A stretch of 64,000 bases of DNA from Paractinoplanes brasiliensis (GTDB taxonomy: Bacteria > Actinomycetota > Actinomycetes > Mycobacteriales > Micromonosporaceae). Within the stretch, counting starts at the first letter, position 1, and the number at the start of each line of letters is the position of its first letter. The notes below the pieces were generated by a model that made no database searches, had not been told where the DNA came from, and worked only from the letters and a program-made list of their open reading frames with translations. Location: the NCBI RefSeq assembly GCF_004362215.1, contig NZ_SNWR01000001.1:2606001-2670000 (forward strand), given 5' to 3'. Position numbers and translations under genes: made by a program. Shown in pieces: positions 45,431-55,462 of the stretch.

Positions 45431-46381
45431 TCAGAGGTTCGCGACGTCCGCCTGCTTGGCGCGCACGGCCTCGGCGGCCTCCTTGAGACCGGCCAGCTCG
45501 GTGTCGGTCAGCTTGTCCTCGACGACCTTCTTGATGCCCTCGGCGCCGATCTGGGCCTCGACACCCAGGTAGACGCCGGAGATGCCGTACTCGCCCTCGA
45601 CCCAGGCGCACACCGGCAGCACGGCGCCGGAGTCCTCGACCACGGCCTTGGCCATGCGGGCGGCGGCGGCCGACGGGGCGTAGTAGGCAGAACCGGTCTT
45701 GAGCAGCGCGACGACCTCGGCGCCACCGTTGCGGGTGCGGACGACGAGCTCCTCGATCTTGTCGGCCGGGAGCAGGTCGGACAGCGGCTTGCCGTCGACG
45801 GTGCAGCGCGACGGCACCGGCACCATGGTGTCGCCGTGCGAGCCCAGCGTGAGCGCCTTGACGCTCTTGACCGGCACGCCCAGGGTCTCGGCGATCGAGT
45901 TGGTGAAGCGGGCCGTGTCGAGCACGCCGGCCTGGCCGAACACCCTGTTCTTGGGGAACTGGGTGGCGAGCTGGGCGAGCGCGGTCATCTCGTCGACCGG
46001 GTTCGAGACCACGATGACGACGGCGTTGGGGGCGTACTTGGCGATGTTCTCGGCGACCTGGCGCACGATCTTGGCGTTGACCTCGAGCAGGTCCATGCGG
46101 CTCATGCCCGGCTTGCGCGGCAGGCCCGCGGTGACCACGACGACGTCCGAGCCCTCGATGGCCTCGTAGCCCTCGCCGTTGGGGCCGGTGGTGACGCCGA
46201 CGACCTTGGTCTCGAAGCCCTCGATCGGCCGGGACTGGTTCATGTCGAGCGCCAGACCGGCCGGCTTGCCGTCGATGATGTCGGTGAGCACAACGGTGGA
46301 GAAGATGTCGTACTCGGCCAGACGCTGCGCGGTCGTCGAGCCGTAGAAACCGGCGCCTACGACGGTTACCTTCTTGCCCAT
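45431..46381 (-). CDS. mdh: Malate dehydrogenase (LDH-like type)
   Basis: Oxidises malate to oxaloacetate with NAD. The 316 residues are of the lactate-dehydrogenase-like class: Rossmann motif VVGAGFYGSTTAQ, the substrate arginine loop GLPRKPGMSRMDLL, SNPVDEMT and the catalytic His in LGSHGDTMVP. ATG at 46381. It is separated by 90 bases from the pentapeptide-repeat gene upstream; those bases contain a direct repeat of TTACCGGC and are the likely promoter. With icd, sucCD and ppc it forms a loose central-carbon neighbourhood. Confidence 0.96.
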   Translation of the reverse strand: MGKKVTVVGAGFYGSTTAQRLAEYDIFSTVVLTDIIDGKPAGLALDMNQSRPIEGFETKVVGVTTGPNGEGYEAIEGSDVVVVTAGLPRKPGMSRMDLLEVNAKIVRQVAENIAKYAPNAVVIVVSNPVDEMTALAQLATQFPKNRVFGQAGVLDTARFTNSIAETLGVPVKSVKALTLGSHGDTMVPVPSRCTVDGKPLSDLLPADKIEELVVRTRNGGAEVVALLKTGSAYYAPSAAAARMAKAVVEDSGAVLPVCAWVEGEYGISGVYLGVEAQIGAEGIKKVVEDKLTDTELAGLKEAAEAVRAKQADVANL

Positions 46382-46471
46382 AGCTCTTCCACTCCCAGCT
46401 TCCAGGGACGATTTTTCCGGACGCTATCAGTCGGTTACCGGCGTATTACCGGCCGGTCGCCGTAACGCGAG

Positions 46472-47065
46472 TTAAGCCACTGTCGCGCCGTACGCGACGG
46501 CGAACTGCACCGCCTGCCCCATGTCGATCTTCGCGCCGGCGATGTCGACCCCGCGCAGCTCGACCCCGTCGAGGTCGGCGCCGCGCAGGTCCGCGCCCTT
46601 GAGGATCACGTCGGTGAGCCGGGCGTTGGACAGGTCGGCCCCGCGCAGGTCGGCCCGGCTCAGGTCGGCGCCGGCCAGGTCGGCCTCCCGCAACCGTAGT
46701 CCGCCGAGCCCGACACCGGTCAGGTTCTGGCGGCTCAGCGAGACGAAACCCCAATCGCCGCCGGTGATCCGGATCGGTCGCAGCCCGCACTCGACGAACC
46801 GCGAGCCGGTCAGCTTGCAGTCGGTCAGCTCGGCGTCGAAGAAGGAGCAGCGCTGCAGGGTGGACTGCAGGATCGCCACCCGTTCGAGCACGGCCGCGTT
46901 GAACCGGACGTTGCCGAACGTGCAGTTGGTGAAGACGCAGCCGGTCAGCCGCGCCTCCGACCAGTCGACGTCGTGGAACGCGCAGTCCTCGTACCGGACA
47001 CCGGCCACCTCCTCCAGCGCCCAGTCCTGGCCGCGGAAGGTGGTGTCCTGGACGAGATCGGTCAT
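46472..47065 (-). CDS. Pentapeptide-repeat protein
   Basis: A 197-residue protein rich in A(D/N)LxX pentapeptides, most regular between about residues 125 and 180 (ADLAGADLSRADLRGADLSN) and looser before. It should fold as a right-handed beta-helix. Some family members mimic DNA and protect gyrase from quinolones, but most have no known role. The start overlaps the purH stop (ATGA), so it is co-translated with the purine genes. Whether this reflects function or mere operon capture is unclear. Confidence 0.88.
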   Translation of the reverse strand: MTDLVQDTTFRGQDWALEEVAGVRYEDCAFHDVDWSEARLTGCVFTNCTFGNVRFNAAVLERVAILQSTLQRCSFFDAELTDCKLTGSRFVECGLRPIRITGGDWGFVSLSRQNLTGVGLGGLRLREADLAGADLSRADLRGADLSNARLTDVILKGADLRGADLDGVELRGVDIAGAKIDMGQAVQFAVAYGATVA

Positions 47066-48633
47066 CAGCCGTGGTAGAAGTGCCGGGTGCCGGTGAGGTA
47101 GACGGTGATGCCTGCCTTCGCCGCCGCCTCGATCACCACGTCGTCGCGGATCGAGCCGCCGGGCTGCACGACGGCCTTGACACCCGCCGCGATCAGCACC
47201 TCGAGCCCGTCGGGGAACGGGAAGAACGCGTCGGACGCGGCCACGCTGCCCTTGGCCCGGTCGGCGCCGGCCCGGTTGACCGCCAGGTGCGCCGAGTCGA
47301 CCCGGTTGACCTGGCCCATACCGACACCCACGGTCGCGCCGTCACGCGCCAGCAGGATCGCGTTGCTCTTGACGCTGCGGATGGCCCGCCAGGCGAACGC
47401 GAGGTCGGCCAGGTCGTCGGCCGTGGCGGGTTCGCCGGTCGCCAGCGTCCAGTTGGCCGGGTCGTCGCCGGGCGCGTCGATCCGGTCGGCCGTCTGCACC
47501 AGCATGCCGCCACCGACCTGCTTGACCTCGGCCGCGGCCGGGGCCCAGGCGGGGGCGATGAGCACGCGCAGCTTCTTCTTGGCGCGGAAGATGTCGAGCG
47601 CGGCCTCCTCGTAGGCCGGGGCGACGATCACCTCGGTGAAGATGCCGTCGAGCTGCTTGGCCAGGGCCTCGGTGACCACGCGGTTGGCCGCGATGACCCC
47701 GCCGAACGCCGAGACCGGGTCGCAGTCGTTGGCCTTGCGGTGCGCGTCGGCGATGTCGGCGCCGACCGCGATGCCGCACGGGTTGGCGTGCTTGATGATG
47801 GCCACGCAGGGCTCGTCGAAGTCGTTGGCGCTGCGCCAGGCGGCGTCCGCGTCGACGTAGTTGTTGAACGACAGCTCGCCGCCGTGCACCAGTTCGGCCT
47901 GGGCCAGCCCGGCCGGAGCGTTCGGGTCGACGTAGAGCGCGGCTTGCTGGTGCGGGTTCTCGCCGTAGCGCAGGGTGTTCTGCTTCTTGAGGGCGACACC
48001 GGCGAACGCGGCGAAGCCGGCTTCCTCGACGAGGGTGCTCGCCGTCCAGTTGGCCACGGCCACGTCGTACTCGGCGATGTCGGCGAAGGCCCGGGCCGCG
48101 AGCGCCTTCCGCTGGGTCAGCGTGAAGCCGCCGTTCTCCAGAGCTTCCAGGATCAGCCCGTACGCCTCCACGGACGTGACCACGGCGACCGAGGGGTGAT
48201 TTTTCGCGGCCGCGCGCACCATGGCCGGGCCGCCGATGTCGATCTGCTCGACGCACTCGTCGACGCTCGCGCCCGACGCCACCGTCTGCGTGAACGGGTA
48301 GAGGTTGCTGACCAGCAGCTCGAACGGCTGGACGTCGAGCTCGGCCAGCTGCGTGGCGTGGCTGTCGAGCCGCAGGTCGGCCAGCAGGCCGGCGTGCACG
48401 CGGGGGTGCAGCGTCTTGACCCGGCCGTCGAGGGTCTCGGGGAAGCCGGTGAGCTGCTCGACCCGGGTGACAGGGACGCCGGCCGCCTCGACGGTGGAGG
48501 CGGTCGAGCCGGTGGAGACGATCTCGACACCGGCGGCGGCGAGCGCCTGGGCCAGCTCGACGAGGCCGGTCTTGTCGTACACGCTCAGCAGCGCCCGCTT
48601 GATCGGCCGGCGGCCCTCGTCAAGGGTCGTCAT
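47065..48633 (-). CDS. purH: Bifunctional AICAR formyltransferase/IMP cyclohydrolase
   Basis: Catalyses the last two steps of IMP synthesis. The 522 residues contain the N-terminal IMP cyclohydrolase (MGS-like) domain, with [12 protein letters not shown] and [16 protein letters not shown], and the C-terminal AICAR transformylase with [21 protein letters not shown] and the [10 protein letters not shown] segment. The start overlaps the purN stop by ATGA and the stop overlaps the pentapeptide-repeat gene. The order purN-purH next to a PerM-like gene is conserved in actinobacteria. Confidence 0.97.
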   Translation of the reverse strand: MTTLDEGRRPIKRALLSVYDKTGLVELAQALAAAGVEIVSTGSTASTVEAAGVPVTRVEQLTGFPETLDGRVKTLHPRVHAGLLADLRLDSHATQLAELDVQPFELLVSNLYPFTQTVASGASVDECVEQIDIGGPAMVRAAAKNHPSVAVVTSVEAYGLILEALENGGFTLTQRKALAARAFADIAEYDVAVANWTASTLVEEAGFAAFAGVALKKQNTLRYGENPHQQAALYVDPNAPAGLAQAELVHGGELSFNNYVDADAAWRSANDFDEPCVAIIKHANPCGIAVGADIADAHRKANDCDPVSAFGGVIAANRVVTEALAKQLDGIFTEVIVAPAYEEAALDIFRAKKKLRVLIAPAWAPAAAEVKQVGGGMLVQTADRIDAPGDDPANWTLATGEPATADDLADLAFAWRAIRSVKSNAILLARDGATVGVGMGQVNRVDSAHLAVNRAGADRAKGSVAASDAFFPFPDGLEVLIAAGVKAVVQPGGSIRDDVVIEAAAKAGITVYLTGTRHFYHG

Positions 48634-49247
48634 GGAATGCGTACCTTTCTGTTCTCGATGGTCCAGCCCTCGCGCACCAGACGGCCGACGTACTCGACCA
48701 GCTGGGCCCGCTCGGCCACCTTGATCCGCTCGGTCAGCGTGTCCTCGGTGTCGTCGTCGAGCACGGGAACAGCGACCTGGGCGATGATCGGTCCGGTGTC
48801 GACACCGGCGTCGACGAAGAAGAGCGTCGCGCCGGCGATCTTGACGCCGTAGGCGAGCGCGTCACGCGGGCCGTGGATGCCGGGGAACGACGGCAGCAGC
48901 GCGTTGTGCGTGTTGATGTAGCGGTCGCCGAACGCGGCCAGGAACCGCGGCCCGACCAGCTTGAGAAAGCCGGCCGAGACGACCAGGTCGGGCTTGAACT
49001 CGGAGACGTGGGCGGCGAGGGCGGCGTCCCAGTCGTCACGCGTCTCGTAGGCCTTCACCGAGTCGACGAAGGTCGGCACACCGGCGGCCGCGGCCCGGTC
49101 GAGACCGGCGATGCCGTCACGGTCGGCGCCCACGGCCACGACCTGGGCGCCGTAGGCGGGCTCGGCGGAGGCGTCGAGCAGTGCCTGCAGGTTGCTGCCC
49201 GAACCCGAGACGAGGACGACCAGGCGGGCGGGCGCGGGGTCGGTCAC
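48630..49247 (-). CDS. purN: Phosphoribosylglycinamide formyltransferase
   Basis: Transfers a formyl group from 10-formyl-tetrahydrofolate to GAR in purine synthesis. The 205 residues show [13 protein letters not shown], the catalytic set [13 protein letters not shown] and [10 protein letters not shown]. The GTG start at 49247 gives the expected N-terminus. It is translationally coupled to purH. Divergent from a small DUF4190 gene over about 150 bases. The formyltransferase fold is shared with the N-terminal domain of the HypX-like protein, but the two are clearly different families. Confidence 0.96.
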   Translation of the reverse strand: MTDPAPARLVVLVSGSGSNLQALLDASAEPAYGAQVVAVGADRDGIAGLDRAAAAGVPTFVDSVKAYETRDDWDAALAAHVSEFKPDLVVSAGFLKLVGPRFLAAFGDRYINTHNALLPSFPGIHGPRDALAYGVKIAGATLFFVDAGVDTGPIIAQVAVPVLDDDTEDTLTERIKVAERAQLVEYVGRLVREGWTIENRKVRIP

Positions 49248-49395
49248 CTGAGCACCCTATCGCCGTGCCCCCGAAAGGCCGACAACGGGTGGGCCGATGG
49301 GCAGGCGAAACAGCTGATCATCGGTTACGCTGCCGGTCCTCAGAGATTCGATTCGCACGCATGGCTGGTCGCCATATCCACAGGAGGAACAGCTC

Positions 49396-49740
49396 TTGAC
49401 TACCCCACCCCCGTACTACGGTCCCCCTGGCGGCGAGCCGGGCGGGGCGCCGGCAACTCCGGAGAACACCCAGGGCCTCGTCGGCATGATCCTCGGCATC
49501 GTCGCGATCCCGCTGGTCTGCTGCTTCTACCTCGGCATTCCGCTGGGCATCGCGGGCGCGATCGTCAGCTGGCTCGGCCTGCAGAAGGCGAACGCGGGCC
49601 GCGCCACCAACCGCAGCCAGGCCATGGCCGGTCTCATCTGCGGCGCGATCGCCGCGGTGCTCGGCATCGCCCTGCTGATCTGGGCGGTCACCGCGGGCAG
49701 CAGCATCAACTGGGAAGACTTCCAGAACTCGAACAACTGA
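49396..49740 (+). CDS. Small DUF4190-type membrane protein
   Basis: A 114-residue protein with a proline/glycine-rich N-terminus (TTPPPYYGPPGGEPG) and two hydrophobic helices at about residues 27-60 and 75-100, matching the DUF4190 pattern. The TTG start at 49396 is supported by AGGAGG at 49382-49387. Function unknown; such proteins are common in the actinobacterial envelope. A good terminator follows and is shared with the convergent PerM-like gene. Confidence 0.8.
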   Translation: MTTPPPYYGPPGGEPGGAPATPENTQGLVGMILGIVAIPLVCCFYLGIPLGIAGAIVSWLGLQKANAGRATNRSQAMAGLICGAIAAVLGIALLIWAVTAGSSINWEDFQNSNN

Positions 49741-49755
49741 GTTCCGTTCATCGGG

Positions 49756-49781
49756 AAAGGGCGTCCGGCCGGGCGCCCTTT
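49756..49781. terminator. Bidirectional terminator
   Basis: AAAGGGCG (49756-49763) and CGCCCTTT (49774-49781) form an 8-bp stem followed by T, between the stops of the DUF4190 and PerM-like genes. Confidence 0.75.
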
Positions 49782-49783
49782 TC

Positions 49784-51217
49784 TCATGCCTTCGGCACCG
49801 GGCGTAACGCTTTCGCGGCGGACGCGCCCACGGCCGCCGAGACTCCGAGCACGGCGGCCGCCACGAGGCCGACCGCCCACGGGTCGGGCCCGATGGTGGC
49901 CATCCGGCCGTCGCCGAGCGGCCCGCCGGAGAATTCGGCTAGCAGGCCCAGCACCAGGCCGGCGACAGGACCGGCGAGCAGACCGCCGCCGATGACGATC
50001 GGCCACCTGGGAGCGGCCTTCCCGTCGTGTGCCTCGCGGCTGAGGCGCAACATCATCAGCCACCCCGCGGCCAGGCCGGCCAGCACGGGCAGCGCCAGCA
50101 GCAGGGCGCCGGTCGCCCCCATCGGGCCGTTGGGCAACCCGGCCAGCAGCGGCAGGGTGGGCAGCGGGCCGACGGTCACCTCGGTGAGGCGGACGACCGA
50201 GCCCGTGCCGAGCGCGAAGCCGGGCCCGAGCAGGTAGGCCGCCGCCCAGATCGCGCCGTTCACCCCGTACGCGAGGCTGACGAGGGTGATGCCGGCCTGC
50301 CCGGCCACGCCGGTGCGATACGCCGAGATCATGTCGGCCGCCTGTCCGCCGCCGAACGCGACCGAGAGCCCGGCGACCCCCGCGCCCGCGGCCACCACGA
50401 ACAGGGCCACCACCATTCCCGTACGCAAGCCGTGGCGCAGCGGTGTGGGCAGGCGCGCCGCCCACACGCTGAGCGCGTCGGTGCCACGCAGCGAGCCGAC
50501 GAGCGAGCCGAGCCCGCCGATCAGGAAGAAGTTGAGCGCCGCCCGGCCCGCGGTGACCTCGGTGCCCCGCCCGTCGACCAGCAGCGCGCAGATCGAGCCG
50601 AGCAGCGAATAGCCCAGGGCGATCGCGAACGCCACGGACAGCGCCCGCGCCGTCGAGCCGGAGCGGCGGGCGCCGACGGCCCGGGTGACATGCAGGCCGG
50701 CCCGGTTGAGCCGCCAGGCGACGAGCATGCTGAGCAGCAGCGGGGGCAGGCCGAGGGAGCCGATCGAGGTGCCGATGGGCACCCCGTGGCCGAGCAACCA
50801 GCTGGCCAGACCCGCGTGGGCGGCGCCGGCCAGGCCCCCGCTGCCCTCGAGCGTACGGGCGAGGCCGATGACGGCCGCGACCGGAAGATAGGACAGCAGG
50901 GCGGCCCAGAGCGTGGCGAAGGCGGCCGCCACCGGCAGCGGGGCACGGCTCGTACGCTGCGGCGGGCGGCGCTGCGCGGGCAGCTTGACCGTCTCGCGGC
51001 CGGCCTGCACCTTGTCGTCGACCAGGACGGTGCGCTGTTCCCTGGCCTCGGCCGCGTCGACGGCCTCGGTGGGCCGGTCGACAGCCTCGGTGGGCCGGTC
51101 GATGCCCTCGGCCGGGCGCTCGACGTCGACCGGCACGGTCTCGTGGGCGACCTGCGCCGCCTCGGCGACCGCGAAGGGGTCGTCCGAGTCCACGGGACGG
51201 TCGGGAGTGGTCGGCAT
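49784..51217 (-). CDS. PerM-like (DUF6350) integral membrane protein
   Basis: A 477-residue polytopic protein with about ten helices from residue 95 on and a charged cytoplasmic N-terminus containing a short internal repeat (DRPTEAVDRPTEAVD). It lies between sucD and purN, exactly where M. tuberculosis has PerM (Rv0955), a membrane protein linked to cell division and persistence, so orthology is likely from position and topology. Molecular function is not known. ATG at 51217; the 113 bases to sucD could hold a promoter. Confidence 0.82.
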   Translation of the reverse strand: MPTTPDRPVDSDDPFAVAEAAQVAHETVPVDVERPAEGIDRPTEAVDRPTEAVDAAEAREQRTVLVDDKVQAGRETVKLPAQRRPPQRTSRAPLPVAAAFATLWAALLSYLPVAAVIGLARTLEGSGGLAGAAHAGLASWLLGHGVPIGTSIGSLGLPPLLLSMLVAWRLNRAGLHVTRAVGARRSGSTARALSVAFAIALGYSLLGSICALLVDGRGTEVTAGRAALNFFLIGGLGSLVGSLRGTDALSVWAARLPTPLRHGLRTGMVVALFVVAAGAGVAGLSVAFGGGQAADMISAYRTGVAGQAGITLVSLAYGVNGAIWAAAYLLGPGFALGTGSVVRLTEVTVGPLPTLPLLAGLPNGPMGATGALLLALPVLAGLAAGWLMMLRLSREAHDGKAAPRWPIVIGGGLLAGPVAGLVLGLLAEFSGGPLGDGRMATIGPDPWAVGLVAAAVLGVSAAVGASAAKALRPVPKA

Positions 51218-51330
51218 CGGCGCCTACTTTTCCACGCCGGAGGCGGGCGGGCGACGCAGATACAACGGCGCGCCGTCATTCGGGTCGCGGGGACCCGGAC
51301 GACGACGCGCCGATCGCATGGCGTGCAGCG

Positions 51331-52212
51331 TCAGCTCATGATCTCGCGCATGAGCCGGGCGGTCTCGCTCGGCGTCTTGCCGACCTTGACGCCCGCGGCC
51401 TCGAGGGCCTCCTTCTTGGCGTCCGCGGTGCCCGCGGAGCCCGAGATGATCGCGCCGGCGTGGCCCATGGTCTTGCCGGGCGGGGCGGTGAAGCCGGCGA
51501 TGTAACCGATCACCGGCTTGGTGACGTTGGCCTTGATGAACTCGGCGGCCCGCTCCTCGGCGTCGCCGCCGATCTCACCGATCATGACGATGGCGTCGGT
51601 GTCCGGGTCGTCCTGGAACGCCTTGAGCGCATCGATGTGGGTGGTGCCGATGATCGGGTCGCCACCGATGCCGACGGCCGTCGAGAAGCCGAAGTCACGC
51701 AGCTCGTACATGAGCTGGTAGGTCAGCGTGCCGCTCTTGCTGACCAGGCCGATGCGCCCGCCCGGGGTGATGTCGGCCGGGATGATGCCGGCGTTGCTGG
51801 CGCCCGGCGACGCGATGCCCGGGCAGTTCGGGCCGATGATCCGGGTCTTCTGACCACGGTCCAGGTTGTAGGCCCAGAAGGCGGCCGAGTCCTGCACCGG
51901 CACGCCCTCGGTGATGACCACGGCGAGCGGGATCTCGGCGTCGATGGCCTCGACGACCGCGGCCTTGGTGAACGCGGGCGGCACGAAGATGACCGACACG
52001 TCGGCGCCGGTCTCCTTGATGGCCTCGGCCACCGACGCGAACACCGGGAGCGCCGTGCCGTCGAAGTCGACGGTCGTTCCGGCCTTGCGCGGGTTCACGC
52101 CGCCGACCACGTTGGTGCCCGCGGCGAGCATGCGCCGGGTGTGCTTCGAGCCTTCCGAGCCGGTCATGCCCTGAACGATGACCTTGGAGTCCTTGGTGAG
52201 CCAGATTGCCAT
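51331..52212 (-). CDS. sucD: Succinyl-CoA synthetase alpha subunit
   Basis: With SucC it interconverts succinyl-CoA and succinate with nucleotide phosphorylation in the TCA cycle. The 293 residues show the CoA-binding Rossmann motif [20 protein letters not shown] and the phosphohistidine loop [17 protein letters not shown] at 52212 was preferred because GGGGAA stands at a normal distance; a GTG at 52221 that overlaps the sucC stop is also possible. Co-transcribed with sucC. Confidence 0.96.
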   Translation of the reverse strand: MAIWLTKDSKVIVQGMTGSEGSKHTRRMLAAGTNVVGGVNPRKAGTTVDFDGTALPVFASVAEAIKETGADVSVIFVPPAFTKAAVVEAIDAEIPLAVVITEGVPVQDSAAFWAYNLDRGQKTRIIGPNCPGIASPGASNAGIIPADITPGGRIGLVSKSGTLTYQLMYELRDFGFSTAVGIGGDPIIGTTHIDALKAFQDDPDTDAIVMIGEIGGDAEERAAEFIKANVTKPVIGYIAGFTAPPGKTMGHAGAIISGSAGTADAKKEALEAAGVKVGKTPSETARLMREIMS

Positions 52213-52217
52213 GAAAG

Positions 52218-53396
52218 TCACTTCCCCGCAGCCGCGAGCTCGGCGGCCCGCGCGGCCGCTCCATCCATCGTGTCTACTCGCTCGACCAGCGGGTTGTTCG
52301 CGCGATCGAGGATGGCCCGGCCGGCCTCGGCGTTGTTGCCGTCGAGACGCACCACGAGCGGCTTGGTGACCTGCTCGCCGCGCTCGCCCAGCAGGGCGAG
52401 GGCCTGGACGATGCCGTTGGCGACCTCGTCACAAGCGGTGATGCCGCCGAAGACGTTGACGAAGACCGACTTCACGGCGGGGTCGCCGAGCACGATCTCG
52501 AGGCCGTTCGCCATCACCTGGGCGCTGGCGCCGCCGCCGATGTCGAGGAAGTTGGCCGGCTTGACGTTGCCGTGCTGCTCACCCGCGTACGCCACCACGT
52601 CGAGGGTGGACATGACCAGGCCGGCGCCGTTGCCGATGATGCCGACCTCGCCGTCCAGCTTCACGTAGTTCAGGTTCTTGGCCTTCGCGGCCTGCTCCAG
52701 CGGGTCGACCGCGGACTGGTCGATCAACGCCTCGTGGTCGGGGTGCCGGAACGACGCGTTCTCGTCCAGGGTGACCTTGGCGTCGAGCGCGAGCACGCGG
52801 CCGTCGCCCACCTTGGCCAGCGGGTTGACCTCGACCAGGGTGGCGTCCTCGGCGACGAACGCCTGCCACAGCTTGACCGCGATGTCGGCGACCTGGTCGG
52901 CCACCTCGGCCGGGAACTTCGCCTGGGCGACGATCTCGCGGGCCTTGGCCTCGTCGACACCCTTGCTGGCGTCGATGGCGACCTTGGCCACCCGGTCCGG
53001 GTCCTCCTCGGCGACCTGCTCGATCTCCATACCGCCGGCGACGCTGGCGATGCAGAGGAACGTGCGGTTGGCGCGGTCGAGCAGGTAGGAGAAGTAGTAC
53101 TCCTCCTTGATGTCGGCCGTCTCGGCCAGCATCACCTTGTGAACGGTGTGGCCCTTGATGTCCATGCCCAGGATGTCGGTCGCACGGGCCTCGGCCTCGT
53201 CGGGACCGCCGGCCAGCTTGACGCCGCCCGCCTTGCCCCGGCCGCCCACCTTGACCTGGGCCTTGACGACGACCTTGCCGCCGAGCCGCTCGGCGATCGC
53301 CCGGGCCTCCTGCGGGGTCTCAGCGACGCCACCGCCCAGCACGGGCAGCCCGTGCCGTTCGAAGAGGTCGCGCCCCTGATACTCGAACAGGTCCAC
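52218..53396 (-). CDS. sucC: Succinyl-CoA synthetase beta subunit
   Basis: ADP/GDP-binding partner of SucD, 392 residues, with an N-terminal ATP-grasp domain ([34 protein letters not shown]) and a C-terminal CoA-ligase domain ([26 protein letters not shown]). The GTG start at 53396 follows AAAGGAG. It opens the sucCD operon. The 535-base region upstream has no gene but several dyads, one with 16-bp arms, so its expression may depend on structure or on a regulator. Confidence 0.96.
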   Translation of the reverse strand: MDLFEYQGRDLFERHGLPVLGGGVAETPQEARAIAERLGGKVVVKAQVKVGGRGKAGGVKLAGGPDEAEARATDILGMDIKGHTVHKVMLAETADIKEEYYFSYLLDRANRTFLCIASVAGGMEIEQVAEEDPDRVAKVAIDASKGVDEAKAREIVAQAKFPAEVADQVADIAVKLWQAFVAEDATLVEVNPLAKVGDGRVLALDAKVTLDENASFRHPDHEALIDQSAVDPLEQAAKAKNLNYVKLDGEVGIIGNGAGLVMSTLDVVAYAGEQHGNVKPANFLDIGGGASAQVMANGLEIVLGDPAVKSVFVNVFGGITACDEVANGIVQALALLGERGEQVTKPLVVRLDGNNAEAGRAILDRANNPLVERVDTMDGAAARAAELAAAGK

Positions 53397-53498
53397 GTGT
53401 CTCCTTTCGCTCGCGACGCCAAGCGCCGGCAAGCCGCACCATTGCGTCCCGACCTGTGTGCGCGGCGGCCTCTTGAGCGGCATCGCCGGCGTGAAGAA

Positions 53499-53580
53499 TG
53501 AGGGTTGTTCAGGGCCAACCGTGACCAACAACGAGCCGCAGCCCTGCTGCCGAGGTCTCCACCGCCCTGAACAATCCTCA
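53499..53580. promoter_or_regulatory. Long inverted repeat in the sucC upstream region
   Basis: TGAGGGTTGTTCAGGG (53499-53514) pairs with CCCTGAACAATCCTCA (53565-53580): 16 positions with one G.T wobble and a 50-base loop. It lies 103-184 bases before the sucC start. It could be a structured leader, a pair of protein sites, or a relic of a small mobile element. Confidence 0.5.
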
Positions 53581-53848
53581 CTGTCCGGCCCTGCGGGCCT
53601 TCATTCGCAGACTAGCGACCTGGGCACCCGCTACGGAGGCGCGGGTACGCGGTGTGCAAGACCGCACACCAGGTGCGCCCGGGACCGGCGTGACCGGAGT
53701 TGTCCCAGTGGTCCCTGAAATTTCCGCAGAAGCCGCGTAACCAGCCTGTCAGGGCCTCGTTGAGTGTGATGTCGGAGCGCTACGGCGCGGCGGCACGAAG
53801 GCGGCCGATGCCCTGTCGGTCGAGGGGTGGCGGCGGGGCATCGTGCAT

Positions 53849-53887
53849 GGAGAGGCCGGACGTGTGAGGGGTGCGTCCGGCCTCTCC
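53849..53887 (-). terminator. Terminator after the icmB-like gene
   Basis: GGAGAGGCCGGAC (53849-53861) and GTCCGGCCTCTCC (53875-53887) form a perfect 13-bp stem with a 13-base loop, 45 bases past the stop of the leftward cobalamin-binding gene. Confidence 0.75.
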
Positions 53888-53931
53888 CCTTGCCTTGCCC
53901 TTTACCTACCCGGCTGACCAGTAACGGCTGG

Positions 53932-54336
53932 TCAGGCCACCGGTGAACTCACATTGGCGCGTACCCATTCGATGATGGACGCGGTAGTGGCGCCGGGAGT
54001 GAATATGCGGGCGACCCCGAGCTTTTCCAATTCGGCGATGTCGTCGGCCGGAATGATGCCGCCGCCGAATACGACGATGTCGGCTGCGTCACGTTCCGCC
54101 AACAGTTCAATTACTCGGCGGAACAACGTCATGTGCGCGCCGGACAAGACGGACAAACCGATCGCGTCGGCGTCCTCCTGAATAGCGGTCTCGACGATCT
54201 GTTCGGGCGTCTGATGCAGGCCGGTGTAGACGACCTCCATGCCGGCGTCCCGCAGCGCCCGGGCCACTACTTTCGCCCCGCGATCGTGCCCGTCCAGCCC
54301 CGGCTTCGCCACGACGACCCTGATCCGTGCCTGCAT
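53932..54336 (-). CDS. icmB: Cobalamin-binding mutase small subunit, IcmB-like
   Basis: A 134-residue stand-alone B12-binding domain with the cofactor motif [10 protein letters not shown] (DxHxxG), [10 protein letters not shown] and FGGGIIP. It matches the small subunit of isobutyryl-CoA mutase, or the C-terminal domain of methylmalonyl-CoA mutase, in length and sequence. Streptomyces carries icmB near pcrA and M23 peptidase genes, as here, which supports the name. The large subunit is not in the window. The ATG at 54336 is a standard start and a 13-bp hairpin terminates the gene. Confidence 0.82.
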   Translation of the reverse strand: MQARIRVVVAKPGLDGHDRGAKVVARALRDAGMEVVYTGLHQTPEQIVETAIQEDADAIGLSVLSGAHMTLFRRVIELLAERDAADIVVFGGGIIPADDIAELEKLGVARIFTPGATTASIIEWVRANVSSPVA

Positions 54337-54724
54337 CCTGCCCCTCCGAGCGCTGACCGCGATGCCACCTGAACCAACGTTAACCCGAGCGGGGCCCAGG
54401 GGGTAGCAGGCCCGCCGAACACGTGATCACCTGCCGTGACGAGAAATGTATTCTGCGTCACCTCACTATCTGTTTTATAGGCCATTACTCCGCGTGCGCG
54501 AACAACTGCGCGAGGAAAGGTGACCAATTCGGACATTCGCTGCGCAATGCGGACCCGGAAGTGTCAGCGATTTGGCGCTTCGACTTGTGGGCCTGGGGCC
54601 ATTTCGTTACCGTGGCTCCCGGCTGTCAACCAGTTAACGCTGATCTGACAGCCCCGACGAGCAGGGTCCACCGGAATTCCGGCGCCACGCTCGTCGCCGA
54701 TTTGCCACCGACGGAGGGTTGTTC
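54337..54724. other. Intergenic region between the icmB-like gene and first M23 gene
   Basis: About 390 bases between divergent genes. It contains an AT-richer patch (about 54445-54500), where promoters are likely, and the dyad GGCTGTCA/TGACAGCC (54621-54628 and 54646-54653). No gene or known riboswitch was recognised, although such cell-wall hydrolase genes often carry a cyclic-di-AMP riboswitch in actinobacteria. Confidence 0.5.
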
Positions 54725-55462
54725 GTGCGCCAGCGCTTGTCGTCTGAGCCCGATCGCTATCGGGGTCGTCGTCGCGTACCCACCCCTCCGCGCAGCCGCT
54801 ACGCCGTCGCTGTCACCGCGGCGTTCGCCGGCGCCGGTGTCGTCGCCATCGGAGCGGCCTCCAACTTCCCCGACCAGAAGAACGTCGACCCTCAGGCACT
54901 GCAGTCCCACGGCGCGGTTCAGTCGATCGACGACGCCATCGCCGATCGCGCCGCCGACGATGCCGCCTCCCGTGGCGACAGCCGCACCGAGACCGCCAAG
55001 ACCAAGGTCAGCGCGGAAGAGGCCGCCGCCGACGTCTGGCTCCTCCCGATGGAGGACTACCAGTTCACTTCGGCGTACGGGGTTCGCTGGGGCAAGCTGC
55101 ACGCCGGCATCGACCTGGCCGGTCCCGAGGGACTGCCCTACAAGGCGATCCACGCGGGCAAGGTCACCAAGGCCGGTTACTACGGCGGCTACGGCAACTC
55201 GATCACGATCGAGGACACCGAGGGCAACGAGGTCATCTACGCCCACTCGCGGCGACTGCTCGTCAAGGTGGGCGACGAGGTCAAGGCGGGCCAGGTGATC
55301 GGCCTGGTCGGCAACACGGGCGCCTCGTACGGCACCCACCTGCACCTCGAGATCCACGTCAACGGCACCCCGACCGACCCGATCCCGTTCCTGCGCGATC
55401 GCGGCGTCGACATCAAGCTTCGGGTCGAGTCGGTGTTCGCCGGCGTCGCCGCCGCTTCTTGA
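54725..55462 (+). CDS. M23-family peptidase (first)
   Basis: A LytM/M23 zinc endopeptidase-type protein of 245 residues that would cut peptidoglycan cross-links or act as an activator. A hydrophobic signal or anchor lies at about 25-45, then a coiled linker, then the M23 domain with HAGIDLAG (HxxxD), YAHS and THLHLEIH. All three metal ligands appear present. GTG at 54725 has GGAGGG six bases upstream; a TTG two codons earlier is also in frame. It is followed 166 bases later by a second M23 gene, and both precede pcrA, as in Streptomyces and mycobacteria. Confidence 0.88.
   Translation: MRQRLSSEPDRYRGRRRVPTPPRSRYAVAVTAAFAGAGVVAIGAASNFPDQKNVDPQALQSHGAVQSIDDAIADRAADDAASRGDSRTETAKTKVSAEEAAADVWLLPMEDYQFTSAYGVRWGKLHAGIDLAGPEGLPYKAIHAGKVTKAGYYGGYGNSITIEDTEGNEVIYAHSRRLLVKVGDEVKAGQVIGLVGNTGASYGTHLHLEIHVNGTPTDPIPFLRDRGVDIKLRVESVFAGVAAAS

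Larger units (their letters stand above)
53397..53931. other. Intergenic region upstream of sucC
   Basis: About 535 gene-free bases. Seen: a long dyad (53499-53580), a GGTGTGC/GCACACC hairpin (53651-53670), and the terminator of the icmB-like gene (53849-53887). Open frames here lack coding character. The sucCD promoter must lie in this region but no -35/-10 pair is convincing. Confidence 0.6.

Noticed and set aside
54337..54724. Cyclic-di-AMP (ydaO-type) riboswitch before the M23 gene
   Set aside because: Such genes often carry one, but I could not find the conserved core sequences. Only a simple dyad is visible.
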